This document shows, piece after piece, positions 36,224-46,107 of a stretch of DNA of 64,000 nt; the first letter of the stretch is position 1, and each line of letters starts with the position of its first letter. The DNA is from Butyrivibrio proteoclasticus B316 (GTDB lineage: Bacteria > Bacillota > Clostridia > Lachnospirales > Lachnospiraceae). The stretch covers positions 526,441-590,440 of the forward strand of contig NC_014387.1 in NCBI RefSeq assembly GCF_000145035.1. Direction: 5' to 3'. The notes beneath the pieces were generated by a model. That model saw only the letters and a list, made by a program, of their open reading frames with translations. It was not told the DNA's origin and searched no databases. The translations under genes and the position numbers were made by a program.

Positions 36224-37252
36224 TTGAAGAAAGGAATGTTCAGTATAATTATTCCATGCTATAACGTAGAGAAATATGTTAGGCATTGTGTACAAAAGCT
36301 TCAGGAGCAGGAGTACACAAACTTTGAAGTTATTCTTGTTGATGATGGTTCAACTGATGGCACATATGAAGAATGCCTTCAGTTGAAACGTGAATACGAT
36401 AATATAACTGTCGCTTGTCATCTTGAGGATACTAGTAATAAACGTGTTAATCTTGGAGTGGAGGCAACCAGAAATAAGGGACTGGATATTGCTAATGGAG
36501 AGTATGTCTTTTTTTTGGATGCCGATGACAGTATTGATAACACAACATTAAAACTTGCCAAAAAAGTATTTGATAATTATGAAAATGTTGATTTCATTTT
36601 GACTGGTTTTTGCTATAGCCTAAGCGATATTGGTAAGGAGTACAGGGTTCTAGCTGATTTAAACGAAAGGCTGTATGAATGTAGAGAACTGATCGAGAAT
36701 TTTCATACGAGATTACCTATGAATATCGTTTCTTGTATGGGCACTAAGATTTATAGAAGGCAGTTTTTAGAAGAATATAAGATAAGGTTTGATAGGAAAT
36801 ATAGATTTAATGAAGACGGAGCATTTGCACTCGATGCATTTATGAATGCCCAGTGGATTTATTATATTAATAAGCCATTATATTATTACTATCAGCGAAC
36901 AGGCAGTACTACTTATTCCTATAGAGAGAATGCATTTGTTACTGTAAGTAACAGAATTGATCTGGAAGAATCTCTATACAAACAAAATGGAATATCCGAT
37001 TCAAAAAAGTTTTTTATTATAGATCAGAGAACTGAACTGATAATAGGACTGCTGCGAGAAGAGGCTATTTTTAAAGGCTGGAAGTCATTTTGCAAGTTGT
37101 TTAGAGAATTTTACAAGATAGAACAAATTAGGAATGAATGTAGAGAAGTTCTTAATTATGAAAGAGGAATAAAACGAAGTATAAGACTTGCGTTATTTTT
37201 ATACCATTGCAGATTATTATTATTTATTTATTATAAAACTGTCAGATACTAA
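36224..37252 (+). CDS. Family 2 glycosyltransferase
   Basis: A 342-residue GT2 enzyme: FSIIIPCYNVEKYVRHCVQ at the start, VILVDDGSTDGT, GLDIANGEYVFFLDADDSID (DxD, about residue 100). The last 30 residues are hydrophobic and basic. A TTG start at 36224 with GAGGAAAAG upstream gives the usual short lead before the first strand; ATG 36236 has its ribosome site too close. It follows the acyltransferase by 17 bases. Donor and acceptor are unknown. Confidence 0.85.
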   Translation: MKKGMFSIIIPCYNVEKYVRHCVQKLQEQEYTNFEVILVDDGSTDGTYEECLQLKREYDNITVACHLEDTSNKRVNLGVEATRNKGLDIANGEYVFFLDADDSIDNTTLKLAKKVFDNYENVDFILTGFCYSLSDIGKEYRVLADLNERLYECRELIENFHTRLPMNIVSCMGTKIYRRQFLEEYKIRFDRKYRFNEDGAFALDAFMNAQWIYYINKPLYYYYQRTGSTTYSYRENAFVTVSNRIDLEESLYKQNGISDSKKFFIIDQRTELIIGLLREEAIFKGWKSFCKLFREFYKIEQIRNECREVLNYERGIKRSIRLALFLYHCRLLLFIYYKTVRY

Positions 37253-37282
37253 TTGAAGTGAAAGTGGGAAAAATCATTTTAT

Positions 37283-39178
37283 ATGGGATATAGTAGCAAA
37301 CCAGCAATCGTTCTGGTTGGATACAATAGAATAGACTGTATTTCAAGACTTCTTGAGAGTGTTAATGAAGCATACTATCCTTCTGAAGATATACATCTTA
37401 TTGTTAGTCTGGATAAATCTGATGTGACAGATGACATAATTAAGCAGGTTAAGAGAATTGGATTTTGCCATGGAATTATGGATATCAGAACATATCCCAA
37501 GCGGCTTGGACTAAAAGATCACATTTTAAAATGTGGAGATATGACAGAAGAGTTCGGAGCAGTGATAATTTTAGAAGATGACCTAGTTGTAGCCAGATCA
37601 TTCTATGAGTATGTATGTAAGGCTCTGGATTATTATCATGACGAGGATGCTATTGCTGGAATATCTTTGTACAGTCACGCATGGAATGGCTATTCCAATT
37701 ATCAGTTTTTGCCCCAGAAAAACCAATATGATACTTATCTTGGACAGTTCTCTATTACCTGGGGACAGTGTTGGACCAGAGAGCATTGGAAGCGTTTCAG
37801 GGCTTGGTACATGGAACATCAGAAATTTGTAGTGCCTAATTATAATGTACCAGAGCAGATTGAGTACTTTGGAGATCAGTCCTGGGGAAGATACTATGCA
37901 TGCTATGTGGTTGATACTGATAGGTATTATGTAATTCCTTACACATCGCTTTCTACGAATTATTCTGAAGCAGGAGTTCATGGCGCGGCAATGAATACTG
38001 CTCATCAGGTAATGTTGTTATATGCTGATAGAGATTATGAGTATAGATTTGCTCCGATGGATAAGGCTATCAAGTATGATATGTTCTTTGAAAGAGTATT
38101 ACGTAATACTATTATAGCCGGAATAAACTCTAATGATATTTGTTTTGATCTCAATGCACAGCATAGACAAGTTAACGGATTTAAGTATGTGTTGACGCTT
38201 GAACGGCGTGATGAGCTGGAACTTATAGCATCATATGCACTTATGCTAAGGCCTATAGAAGAAAATGTGATAAAAGGCGTTGACGGAGATGATATCTTTC
38301 TATATAAGTTGCCATATGATGGTTATGAACTAAAACGTGATGTTGAGAATCATACAAGACTTCACTATGAGCTTTATAATCATTGGAAAGAAAGACTATT
38401 ACCCTATTCAAAAGAAGAATATAGAAAATCTTATTTAGCAAAAGTTGAAAAAAGGATTACTCGTGTTAAAGATAAGATTGCTCATAAACAGAGTGAACTG
38501 GTAAATGCCAGAATAGAGAGAAGAAACTCTCAAAAACCTCAGTTTACTAATGGGCATGTGCTCATGTTTCATGATGTTTCTGACATGGGTGGAGAACTTA
38601 CTATCAGCCTGGAGAGATTCAAGGAAATATTAGATGCACATAAGAAAAAGGGGTATTCTTTTATTTCACTTAATGACCTGGAAAATGTGGATAATTTTGA
38701 GCAAAAATGTATTGTTACATTTGATGATGGATATAAGAGTGCACTTGATTGTGTGCCATACTTAAATGATAACAATATACCTTTTTGCGTATATGTGATT
38801 CCTTCTAGGATTGGAGACGTCGGATATCTCTCAGAGGAGGATTTGAAGACACTTTCTGCAAATACTCTTTGTACAATAGGTAATCATACAATGAATCATA
38901 TCATGGCAAGGAAGAGTAATAAAAAGAAGCTTGAGCAGGAAGTAAGAAAAGCAAATGTATATTTGGAGGATATAACTGGTAAAAAGGTTGTACATTTTGC
39001 TTTTCCTTATGGTTCACCGTATGCTGTTACTATTGGAAATATTAAGTTAATTAGCAAACTGAGTCTTTTTAAGACGATTGCACTTACTTTACAAGAGGAT
39101 TTAAAAGCGTCCAGAACAAAGCCTATGATTATTGGCAGATATGACGCAACTAGAGATGATATTCTAGATATTTTATAA
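37283..39178 (+). CDS. Glycosyltransferase-NodB deacetylase fusion protein
   Basis: A 631-residue two-domain protein. Residues 1 to about 300 are a GT-A glycosyltransferase (AIVLVGYNRIDCISRLLESV, VIILEDDLVVARSFYEYV with the EDD metal motif, FSITWGQCWTREHWKRF) of the type related to GT13/GNT-I. A charged helical linker (about 365-415) joins it to a NodB domain: VLMFHDVS, CIVTFDDGYKSALD (catalytic aspartates, about 475-485), IGNHTMNHIM (HxxxH-type) and HFAFPYGSPY. No signal peptide or membrane segment is seen, so both parts should face the cytosol. It could add a GlcNAc-like sugar and deacetylate it. The frame is unbroken across the junction. Confidence 0.85.
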   Translation: MGYSSKPAIVLVGYNRIDCISRLLESVNEAYYPSEDIHLIVSLDKSDVTDDIIKQVKRIGFCHGIMDIRTYPKRLGLKDHILKCGDMTEEFGAVIILEDDLVVARSFYEYVCKALDYYHDEDAIAGISLYSHAWNGYSNYQFLPQKNQYDTYLGQFSITWGQCWTREHWKRFRAWYMEHQKFVVPNYNVPEQIEYFGDQSWGRYYACYVVDTDRYYVIPYTSLSTNYSEAGVHGAAMNTAHQVMLLYADRDYEYRFAPMDKAIKYDMFFERVLRNTIIAGINSNDICFDLNAQHRQVNGFKYVLTLERRDELELIASYALMLRPIEENVIKGVDGDDIFLYKLPYDGYELKRDVENHTRLHYELYNHWKERLLPYSKEEYRKSYLAKVEKRITRVKDKIAHKQSELVNARIERRNSQKPQFTNGHVLMFHDVSDMGGELTISLERFKEILDAHKKKGYSFISLNDLENVDNFEQKCIVTFDDGYKSALDCVPYLNDNNIPFCVYVIPSRIGDVGYLSEEDLKTLSANTLCTIGNHTMNHIMARKSNKKKLEQEVRKANVYLEDITGKKVVHFAFPYGSPYAVTIGNIKLISKLSLFKTIALTLQEDLKASRTKPMIIGRYDATRDDILDIL

Positions 39179-39192
39179 AATATAGGAGAAAT

Positions 39193-41145
39193 ATGGCCTT
39201 TTTAGTGGTGTTGCCGATTGCTGGAGCCATAGCAGTGGCATATAACAAAAGAATTGAAGAGGGAATTCCGGTAGCTATGTTTATAGCTACCTTTTTGGCA
39301 TATTCATGCGGGATTTTAGACATCTTGGCATACTCTACTATACTAGTTGGAGGTCTGGCTATTATAAGCTGCATTTTTACGGTATATTTTGTGTCAAAAA
39401 AGCAGTCATTCAAGGATATGCTGACATTTGGAGGTGTTTCTTATCTTATACTTGGCATATATTATGGCCTTGTTTGTAAAGGGAGAATGTTGGCTGAACA
39501 GGATGATCTTATGGCCTATGGCAAGTATGTCTCTGATTTCTATCATGTGGGTAAGATATACAGATATGATTACATCCCTGGAATGATGATGTGGGAATAC
39601 TTGTCAGAGAAATTCTGGAGAGTTTTTTCTGAAAGCGTTTTGTTTTGGGCAGTTGCTATGATTTGTGTGGCGATGCTATTAGCTATTTTTTCATCGAGAG
39701 AAAAGAAAAATATATGGCATTATATTTTTGTTGTGCTCTTTATAGTTTTATTGCCTCTTATGACATTGAAACGCGACGTATACTTTGTGCTACAGAGTGA
39801 CTTTGTGATGGGAGTTACTGTTGCATATATACTATGTATGTACCATAAAGCTCGTGAATATGGAGATAGATACTACTATGTCGCTGTTTGTCTTGCTCTT
39901 GGCTTTTTGACCATAACTAAATCAACGGGCATGTTTCTTGCGGGAATTACAGTGCTTATGTTAGTAGGAATGGATATAATTGATGGGCATAAGAAAATGT
40001 CTCTACATAGAGTGAAGTTTTCTATTGCATGCATAGCAAGTATAATAGCGATAAGATTGCCATGGGAGATATTCGTAAGCGCTCATGACGGGCAAGATAA
40101 GTTTGAAGGATCTATCTTACTGCTTTTGCAGATGATAATGAGGCATATTTACTTGATCCCTGTGGGGATAATTGTTTTAGCTGTAGCATTACTGATTTTA
40201 AAAAGAATTGCAGAAAAAGGAATGTTCCGTGAGTATTGTGCATTATTGATTGTAGGAGGCTTTTTTGTATTTTTTGCAGCATACCTGATAATGCCAGTGG
40301 ATATAAGAAATGAAGCAGTAAAGAATTTTTCAAGTGTTATTTTTTCAACTAGTGCACCAAACAGAAATTTTGGGTTTGGGTATAGGTTTTATGTTCCATA
40401 CGCTTTACTTATTTTTTTACTTGTTTTTATATGGGAATTAATAAAGAATACTAATGATAAAGTAACTGTTCTTGATAAGAGAATGGTTATATCAGTTCAT
40501 TCAGGATTTGCGCTTTTTGCGTCATTTGTTTTTATGTCTGGTTACTTTGCTAGAAGTGCAGGGCAGGCAGCGAGGGCTAAAGAGGCAGAGAGATACTTAT
40601 ATGCTTATATTGTTGTGTATCTTATAGTGTTCATGTTTTTATATTTGAAATATTCAGATATAAGCAGGAGTATTTATAGAATTATCGCTGTGTTTATGGT
40701 AGCGGTAGTGCTGCTTATAGGCAATATTTCAGGACTATGGACTCAGATTTTTGCTGAAGATGATTTTTATAATTTTGATGGGCTCAACTATGTGTATGTT
40801 GATCAGTTCAGTAAATTCTTTTTAATAGATCAGAGAAAAGAAACTGATTATTCAAGGTTTAATTTTAGGGTATCTCCAGGTACGATGCAGAATTATTATT
40901 TTAGTGATATGACAGTTGATGGTGAATGGCTTGGAGATGATAGCGAAGAGAGATATTTGACTGTTGAAGAATGGGCAGGGCTTTTGAGCCAGTGTACAAA
41001 TGTGTATATTGCTAACACGAATGAAGAATTTAAGGATATGTATGGAAGTCTGTTTGCTGATGAAATTATAGATGGACGAATATATGGCGTTGGTTATAAT
41101 GACCAGGGAGAAATTGAACTTAGGTTAAAGGCTTTGGCTGATTAA
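39193..41145 (+). CDS. Large polytopic membrane protein, GT-C-like
   Basis: A 650-residue protein with about 14 hydrophobic segments. A loop near residues 95-125 has acidic residues (EQDDLMAYGKYVSDFY) as in GT-C transferases that use a polyprenyl-phosphate sugar, and the hydrophilic C-terminus (about 535-650) has several acidic patches. It has a strong ribosome binding site (TAGGAG). It lies between the fusion transferase and another GT-C-like gene. No Wzy or O-antigen ligase motif is apparent, though a polymerase role cannot be excluded for so many helices. Confidence 0.65.
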   Translation: MAFLVVLPIAGAIAVAYNKRIEEGIPVAMFIATFLAYSCGILDILAYSTILVGGLAIISCIFTVYFVSKKQSFKDMLTFGGVSYLILGIYYGLVCKGRMLAEQDDLMAYGKYVSDFYHVGKIYRYDYIPGMMMWEYLSEKFWRVFSESVLFWAVAMICVAMLLAIFSSREKKNIWHYIFVVLFIVLLPLMTLKRDVYFVLQSDFVMGVTVAYILCMYHKAREYGDRYYYVAVCLALGFLTITKSTGMFLAGITVLMLVGMDIIDGHKKMSLHRVKFSIACIASIIAIRLPWEIFVSAHDGQDKFEGSILLLLQMIMRHIYLIPVGIIVLAVALLILKRIAEKGMFREYCALLIVGGFFVFFAAYLIMPVDIRNEAVKNFSSVIFSTSAPNRNFGFGYRFYVPYALLIFLLVFIWELIKNTNDKVTVLDKRMVISVHSGFALFASFVFMSGYFARSAGQAARAKEAERYLYAYIVVYLIVFMFLYLKYSDISRSIYRIIAVFMVAVVLLIGNISGLWTQIFAEDDFYNFDGLNYVYVDQFSKFFLIDQRKETDYSRFNFRVSPGTMQNYYFSDMTVDGEWLGDDSEERYLTVEEWAGLLSQCTNVYIANTNEEFKDMYGSLFADEIIDGRIYGVGYNDQGEIELRLKALAD

Positions 41146-41166
41146 AATGTAAGGGATTATAGGATC

Positions 41167-42777
41167 GTGAGTAAGAAAACAAAATCTGAATATAAACTGG
41201 ATAGGATAGATTTTGTAGTGTTGTTTGTTAGTCTGTTAATAGGTGCTATTTTGCGTCTCATAGGATTTGACTGGGGAAGAGAATCAATATATCAGCCAGA
41301 TGAAATATGGATGGTTGCTCCAGCAATTGCTATGGCTTCAAGCAAAAGGCTTATTTGGGATACTTTTTATTATCCTGCGCAGTCTTTTTCCAAGATACAA
41401 GCGTTGGTTTTGATGATATATTCTAATGCTTCTGGACATGAGATATCATATCGTTCAGTTCAGGAGTACTGGATATGTAGGATAATCACAGCTGTTGCAG
41501 GAGTTGTTACAATATATGTGATTTTTCTTATTGGCAATAAACTAAAAAGCAGACTAGGGACAATCAGTGCACTGCTTCTTTCGGTATCACCGCATATGGT
41601 ATGCCTTGCTAAGCAGGATACAGGTGATGTTGCTTCACTTTTTTTTGCCTCATTAACAATGCTATTAGCGCTCAAATATACAGAAGCCAGACTATATAGA
41701 TATCTTGTGCTCATGTCGCTGACATCTTCTATGGCTATAATGGAGAAATGGCATGGCGGGGCATGTTACGGTATGGTAGCTTTTATAATCTTGTTTTACT
41801 CTAAGTCGGTCAAGGATTTTTTATTCAGAGAAGTCATTGCATTGTTGAGTTTTTTAGTCGGAATTGTAGCTATAGCACCAAACATAGTTTTGAATTATAA
41901 GACGGCTATTATTGATGGCTTTTTGGGAGTAGCTGTATATGATGGTGGGCAAGGAGCTGGATGGTGGAATAATCTTCGAGCATATTTAAATTACGGCTAT
42001 ATACATATCGGAGGGATGGCTTTAATTGCGCTGATAATAATTGGATTATTAGTTGTATTAGCGGAAAGAGACAAAAGATATACAATTCTTTTATTAGCTG
42101 TTATCAAAGTGGTGATTCTATGTATGATGAATAGAACATTTCCTAGATGGGCTCTGGAGTTGTATTTTGCGGAAATTATACTTATGGTTGCTGGAATTCT
42201 ATGGATGTGGAATATGCGTTCAAAGTTGATCAAAGTAATTACTATTGCATTTACAGTTATTACTATAAGTGAATCAATAAGTGCCTCAGCTGTGGTATGT
42301 GCATCGGCATATTATAAGAATCAAGATGTTAGAGCGCAGCAGGAAGACTATTGTCTGCTAAATGGTATATCCAATGAGAAAACTAAGTCAATGTATTATT
42401 CTGCTTTTTGTCCTGGAGGAATCAGAAGCACAGGTGATGGTAATATGACATCCCAGGATTTAAGCGACATATTAACTGTGGATGAAAGTGGAATGATGCA
42501 TAAAATTGAAGAATACGATTATGTAGCCTATTCTACCAGATATGAAAAGCCAGAACTAATAAATACACTTGATGATATGAATTTATGCGTTTGGACTGGA
42601 GAGGCTGAATATCCGGATGTCTTTGGCATACCATTTTGGAATGGCGATTCTAGCTTTAATGATTTTGAGATGGTTGTAAACAATGTATCAGCAGTATTAG
42701 ACATTATGAATGGGGCTAGTATAGGAGCGTATGATATATATTTGTATAATATATCAGATATCCCGTTAATCAATTGA
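41167..42777 (+). CDS. GT-C membrane glycosyltransferase, GT39/ArnT-like
   Basis: A 536-residue protein with about eleven membrane helices and a hydrophilic tail. After the first helix is GFDWGRESIYQPDEIWMVAPAIAMA, which fits the acidic first loop (D/E pair) of the PMT/ArnT (GT39-like) superfamily. Such enzymes move a sugar from polyprenyl phosphate to an acceptor outside the cell. The start is a GTG (41167). The next gene starts one base after its stop codon. Confidence 0.7.
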   Translation: MSKKTKSEYKLDRIDFVVLFVSLLIGAILRLIGFDWGRESIYQPDEIWMVAPAIAMASSKRLIWDTFYYPAQSFSKIQALVLMIYSNASGHEISYRSVQEYWICRIITAVAGVVTIYVIFLIGNKLKSRLGTISALLLSVSPHMVCLAKQDTGDVASLFFASLTMLLALKYTEARLYRYLVLMSLTSSMAIMEKWHGGACYGMVAFIILFYSKSVKDFLFREVIALLSFLVGIVAIAPNIVLNYKTAIIDGFLGVAVYDGGQGAGWWNNLRAYLNYGYIHIGGMALIALIIIGLLVVLAERDKRYTILLLAVIKVVILCMMNRTFPRWALELYFAEIILMVAGILWMWNMRSKLIKVITIAFTVITISESISASAVVCASAYYKNQDVRAQQEDYCLLNGISNEKTKSMYYSAFCPGGIRSTGDGNMTSQDLSDILTVDESGMMHKIEEYDYVAYSTRYEKPELINTLDDMNLCVWTGEAEYPDVFGIPFWNGDSSFNDFEMVVNNVSAVLDIMNGASIGAYDIYLYNISDIPLIN

Positions 42778-42778
42778 A

Positions 42779-43888
42779 ATGAAAAAAAGAGTTGCTTATA
42801 TAGCCAGAGCATCAGTTCCATCTGGCTCAACAAACAGCATACATGTGGCGAAAATAGCAGATGCCTTTGCATCAATTTCTGAGGACTTTATTCTTATTGT
42901 TCATGGAGGAGATGCAGAGGCTACTATGCGTGAAATATATGGAGTTAGAAATGATTTTCCTGTGTATAGGATAAAGCCGGGTAGAAACAGTAGGATAGGA
43001 CAGATTATATGGGCTATGAAGGCTGTGAATAAGGCAAGGAATAATGGATGTAATATTATTGTGACTAGAGACCCTTTTACAGCACTGATTGCTGTTATAA
43101 GAGGAATAGATGCAGTTCTTGACCTTCATGGAGATATCAAGCATTTGACTGGAAGATTTTATAGAATGCTGAGATGGAAATGGTTTGTAGATAATAGAAG
43201 GTTCCATCTTGTTACTATATCTCAGGGACTTAAAGATTACTATATTGAGAACTATGACTTGAATGACGATAGAATAACAGTCCTTGCAGACGGTGCAGAT
43301 TTGGACGATTTTATGCCATTTGCAGGTAAAGAGCTTATAGTAAATAAAGATAGCCTACATATAGGATATTTTGGTAAAATATTAGTTGGCAAGGGCATAG
43401 AATTGGTCAGAAGAGTAGCTATTGCTGATGAAAATGATATATTTGAAATTTATGGTGGAACAATAGAAGAAGCAATAAAAGAAACGGGACATGAATTTCC
43501 GTCTAATGTCATATTTCATGGAAGAGTAAATAATAAGGATATTCCTGCCATTATGTGTGATATGGACGTTCTTATACTGCCCAATCAGGACAAGCTGATG
43601 AATATGGGAGAAGACATAGGAAGATTTACATCTCCGCTTAAGCTGTTTGAGTATATGGCAAGTGGTAGATGTATTATCGCTTCTGATCTGCCAGTAATCA
43701 GAGAAGTACTGAGCGAAGCAAATGCCTATTTGGCTAATGCTAATGATGAAAATGAGTGGGTTAAGTGTATTGATGATATTAGATTTCATAGTGATGCGGC
43801 GGCTAAAAGAGCTATGCAGGCCAAATTAGATGTACAGAAGTATTCGTGGAAAGCTCGTGCAAATGCTATGTTGGCATTGGTAAAGTAA
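42779..43888 (+). CDS. Family 4 glycosyltransferase
   Basis: A 369-residue GT-B enzyme with normal domain order. The N-terminal domain begins RVAYIARASVPSGSTNSIHVAKIADAF and includes VTRDPFTAL and DLHGDIKHLTGRFYRML; the donor domain has IGYFGKILVGKGIELV, VIFHGRVNNKDIP and SPLKLFEYMASGRCIIASDLPVIREVL. The EX7E motif is replaced by SPLKLFEYMA, common in the capsular group of GT4. It serves as a useful internal contrast with the permuted GT4 at 3103. No membrane segment. Confidence 0.85.
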   Translation: MKKRVAYIARASVPSGSTNSIHVAKIADAFASISEDFILIVHGGDAEATMREIYGVRNDFPVYRIKPGRNSRIGQIIWAMKAVNKARNNGCNIIVTRDPFTALIAVIRGIDAVLDLHGDIKHLTGRFYRMLRWKWFVDNRRFHLVTISQGLKDYYIENYDLNDDRITVLADGADLDDFMPFAGKELIVNKDSLHIGYFGKILVGKGIELVRRVAIADENDIFEIYGGTIEEAIKETGHEFPSNVIFHGRVNNKDIPAIMCDMDVLILPNQDKLMNMGEDIGRFTSPLKLFEYMASGRCIIASDLPVIREVLSEANAYLANANDENEWVKCIDDIRFHSDAAAKRAMQAKLDVQKYSWKARANAMLALVK

Positions 43889-43920
43889 TAAAACGGGAGT
43901 TTTGTTGGAGATAGTTTGTA

Positions 43921-45666
43921 ATGAATGTTATAAAGAAAATAAATTATATTTTTAATAGAAAACAGAAAATGGAGTTGGGAGTAAATATCGTTCTTGCGCT
44001 GATAGCAGGATTGTTTGAGTTGCTAGGCGTATCAGCGCTGATTCCATTGGTTAATATAATACTTGATTCTTCTGCTATTGAGACGAACAAGTATTATAGT
44101 TTGTTTGCAGATGTTTTTAATGCGCATACTCTTACAAAATTTATCGTGCTTTTTTCAGTTTTTCTGATTGTTCTTTATGTGATAAAGAATCTCTATTTGA
44201 TACAACGATATAAGATTCAGTTGGATTTTATATATAATAATCGCAAAAAGCTTTCTTATAAGCTTATGACAACATATCTTGATCAGGATTATCTATTTCA
44301 TGTTAATCACAATCCTATAGATCTCCAGAGAAATGTTCATAATGACGTCGGGAATTTTATGGCAGTTATTTCTGCTGTAGTTAGCATAGTTGTAGAAATA
44401 TTTACCTGCATATGTATGATGGGATTCCTGCTTGTCAATGATGTGGTTACAACAATACTGATTGGCCTTATTTTTGGTGTTTCTTTTGTTATAATCTATA
44501 AAATAAATAAAAAGAAGCAGATAGAGGCTGGAGAACAGGAACGTTTATCTTATGCTGAGATGAATAAGTGGATATTACAGTCTTTTGGAGGAATAAAAGA
44601 GCTTAAGGTTCTTGGAATGGAGAAGTTCTTTTTGGATAACTTCAGCAGATCTTTTGATGAAAATGCTGATGCTAATAAGAGATATAAGTTATATTTGTAT
44701 AGACCTAAATATATTACTGAGATGCTAGCTATGACTGCGTTACTTCTGACAGTCTCAATCAGAATGCTGATGGGTGTTAATCTTATGGAGTTTGCCACAA
44801 CACTCACGGCGTTTGCATTGGCTGCTATGAAGATGCTTCCTAGTTTTAACAGAATCACGGAATACACAGGAAATGTATTATATGGAAAAGCATCTGTAGA
44901 TGCGGTATATGATGATCTTCGACAGATTGAGGCACTTAAGATAGGTAGTGGTGCAGATAAATCGGCTGTAGAGAGGATGAACTTTCAAGATTCTATTGAG
45001 GTTCATAATGTTTCATTTAAATATCCAGAGGGTGTAAAGAGTGTTTTTGAAAATGCCAATATTAGCATTGGTAAGAACAAGTCTGTTGCCTTTGTAGGAA
45101 AGTCTGGAGCAGGAAAAACAACTCTTGCAGATATAATGCTGGGACTATTAAAACCATATGAAGGTACAGTTACAGTTGATGGAAGAGACATTTTTGAAAA
45201 TGAAGATTCCTGGCACAAGGCTGTTGGTTATATTCCGCAGAATATTTATCTGATAGATGACACTATTAGAGCAAATGTATCTTTCGATAATAGCAGGTCT
45301 AATGATGACAAGATATGGGAAGCTTTAAGAGAAGCAAGACTTGAGGATTATGTGAAGGGTCTTCCAGATGGTCTTGATACTGTAGTAGGTGATAGAGGAG
45401 TTAAGTTGTCTGGTGGACAGCGACAGAGAGTAGGTATTGCCAGAGCTCTTTACACTAAGCCTTCAGTTCTTTTCCTGGATGAGGCTACTTCAGCGTTGGA
45501 TACAGAAACTGAAAATGCGGTTATGGAATCTATTAATTATCTGCAGGGTAAGACAACGCTGGTTATTATAGCACATAGACTTTCAACAATTCGAAACTGT
45601 GATTATATTTATGAAGTTGCTGATGGTAAGATTGAATTGAAAAACAAACAGGATTTGTTTAAGTAA
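43921..45666 (+). CDS. ABC transporter, PglK/MsbA-like glycolipid flippase (copy 2)
   Basis: A 581-residue half-transporter. Six membrane helices (about residues 20-310) are followed by an ATPase with GKSGAGKTT (Walker A), IPQNIYLIDDT (Q-loop), LSGGQRQRVGIARAL (signature), VLFLDEATSALD (Walker B) and VIIAHRLST. The ATPase half closely resembles that of the first transporter at 6575, including DTETENAVMESI and TIRNCD, while the membrane halves are more different. It is likely a second flippase for a different or longer lipid-linked glycan. Confidence 0.88.
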   Translation: MNVIKKINYIFNRKQKMELGVNIVLALIAGLFELLGVSALIPLVNIILDSSAIETNKYYSLFADVFNAHTLTKFIVLFSVFLIVLYVIKNLYLIQRYKIQLDFIYNNRKKLSYKLMTTYLDQDYLFHVNHNPIDLQRNVHNDVGNFMAVISAVVSIVVEIFTCICMMGFLLVNDVVTTILIGLIFGVSFVIIYKINKKKQIEAGEQERLSYAEMNKWILQSFGGIKELKVLGMEKFFLDNFSRSFDENADANKRYKLYLYRPKYITEMLAMTALLLTVSIRMLMGVNLMEFATTLTAFALAAMKMLPSFNRITEYTGNVLYGKASVDAVYDDLRQIEALKIGSGADKSAVERMNFQDSIEVHNVSFKYPEGVKSVFENANISIGKNKSVAFVGKSGAGKTTLADIMLGLLKPYEGTVTVDGRDIFENEDSWHKAVGYIPQNIYLIDDTIRANVSFDNSRSNDDKIWEALREARLEDYVKGLPDGLDTVVGDRGVKLSGGQRQRVGIARALYTKPSVLFLDEATSALDTETENAVMESINYLQGKTTLVIIAHRLSTIRNCDYIYEVADGKIELKNKQDLFK

Positions 45667-45678
45667 GGTGAAAACTAA

Positions 45679-46098
45679 ATGATTGGATATATAGTGTTAG
45701 GTATCCTGGTTGCTTTATCGGTGATAATTGGGATTAAAGCTTATAGCTCTACTCATTATAAGCTTGAGATAGAGAGAGAAGAACATGATAAATATCTGAG
45801 GCTTTTCAAGTTCATGGGCAAGTGGATGGTAGCAGAAGAGCAGGGACAATCGCTTGTCAGTTCTATCACTAATCTTGATGAAGATATTTGTATTCTTGGA
45901 GATAATTCAATTTCAGCTGTGCTTAGATCCAAACTTGATAAAGCAGGCGTTGAGTATAAGTTTGTGACTGAAATGGAAAACTGTATTGGATCTGAGGTGG
46001 TAATAGTAACCGATATTTCTCAATATGAGTTAATTCAAGGCAAGCTGAATGATTTAGGAGTGAAGAGCATATCTGTTGAGGATTTGTTTTACAGATAG
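45679..46098 (+). CDS. Small membrane-anchored protein of unknown function
   Basis: A 139-residue protein with one N-terminal membrane helix (GYIVLGILVALSVIIGIKAYSS, about residues 3-24), a charged helix, then a small alpha/beta domain (about 55-139: DEDICILGDNSISAVLRSKL, EVVIVTDISQYELIQGKL) that looks like a Rossmann-type fragment in its alternating hydrophobic strands. I recognise no family. It sits 12 bases after the flippase and 9 bases before a GT8 gene, so it may tether or regulate these. Confidence 0.6.
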   Translation: MIGYIVLGILVALSVIIGIKAYSSTHYKLEIEREEHDKYLRLFKFMGKWMVAEEQGQSLVSSITNLDEDICILGDNSISAVLRSKLDKAGVEYKFVTEMENCIGSEVVIVTDISQYELIQGKLNDLGVKSISVEDLFYR

Positions 46099-46107
46099 AG
46101 GATATAT

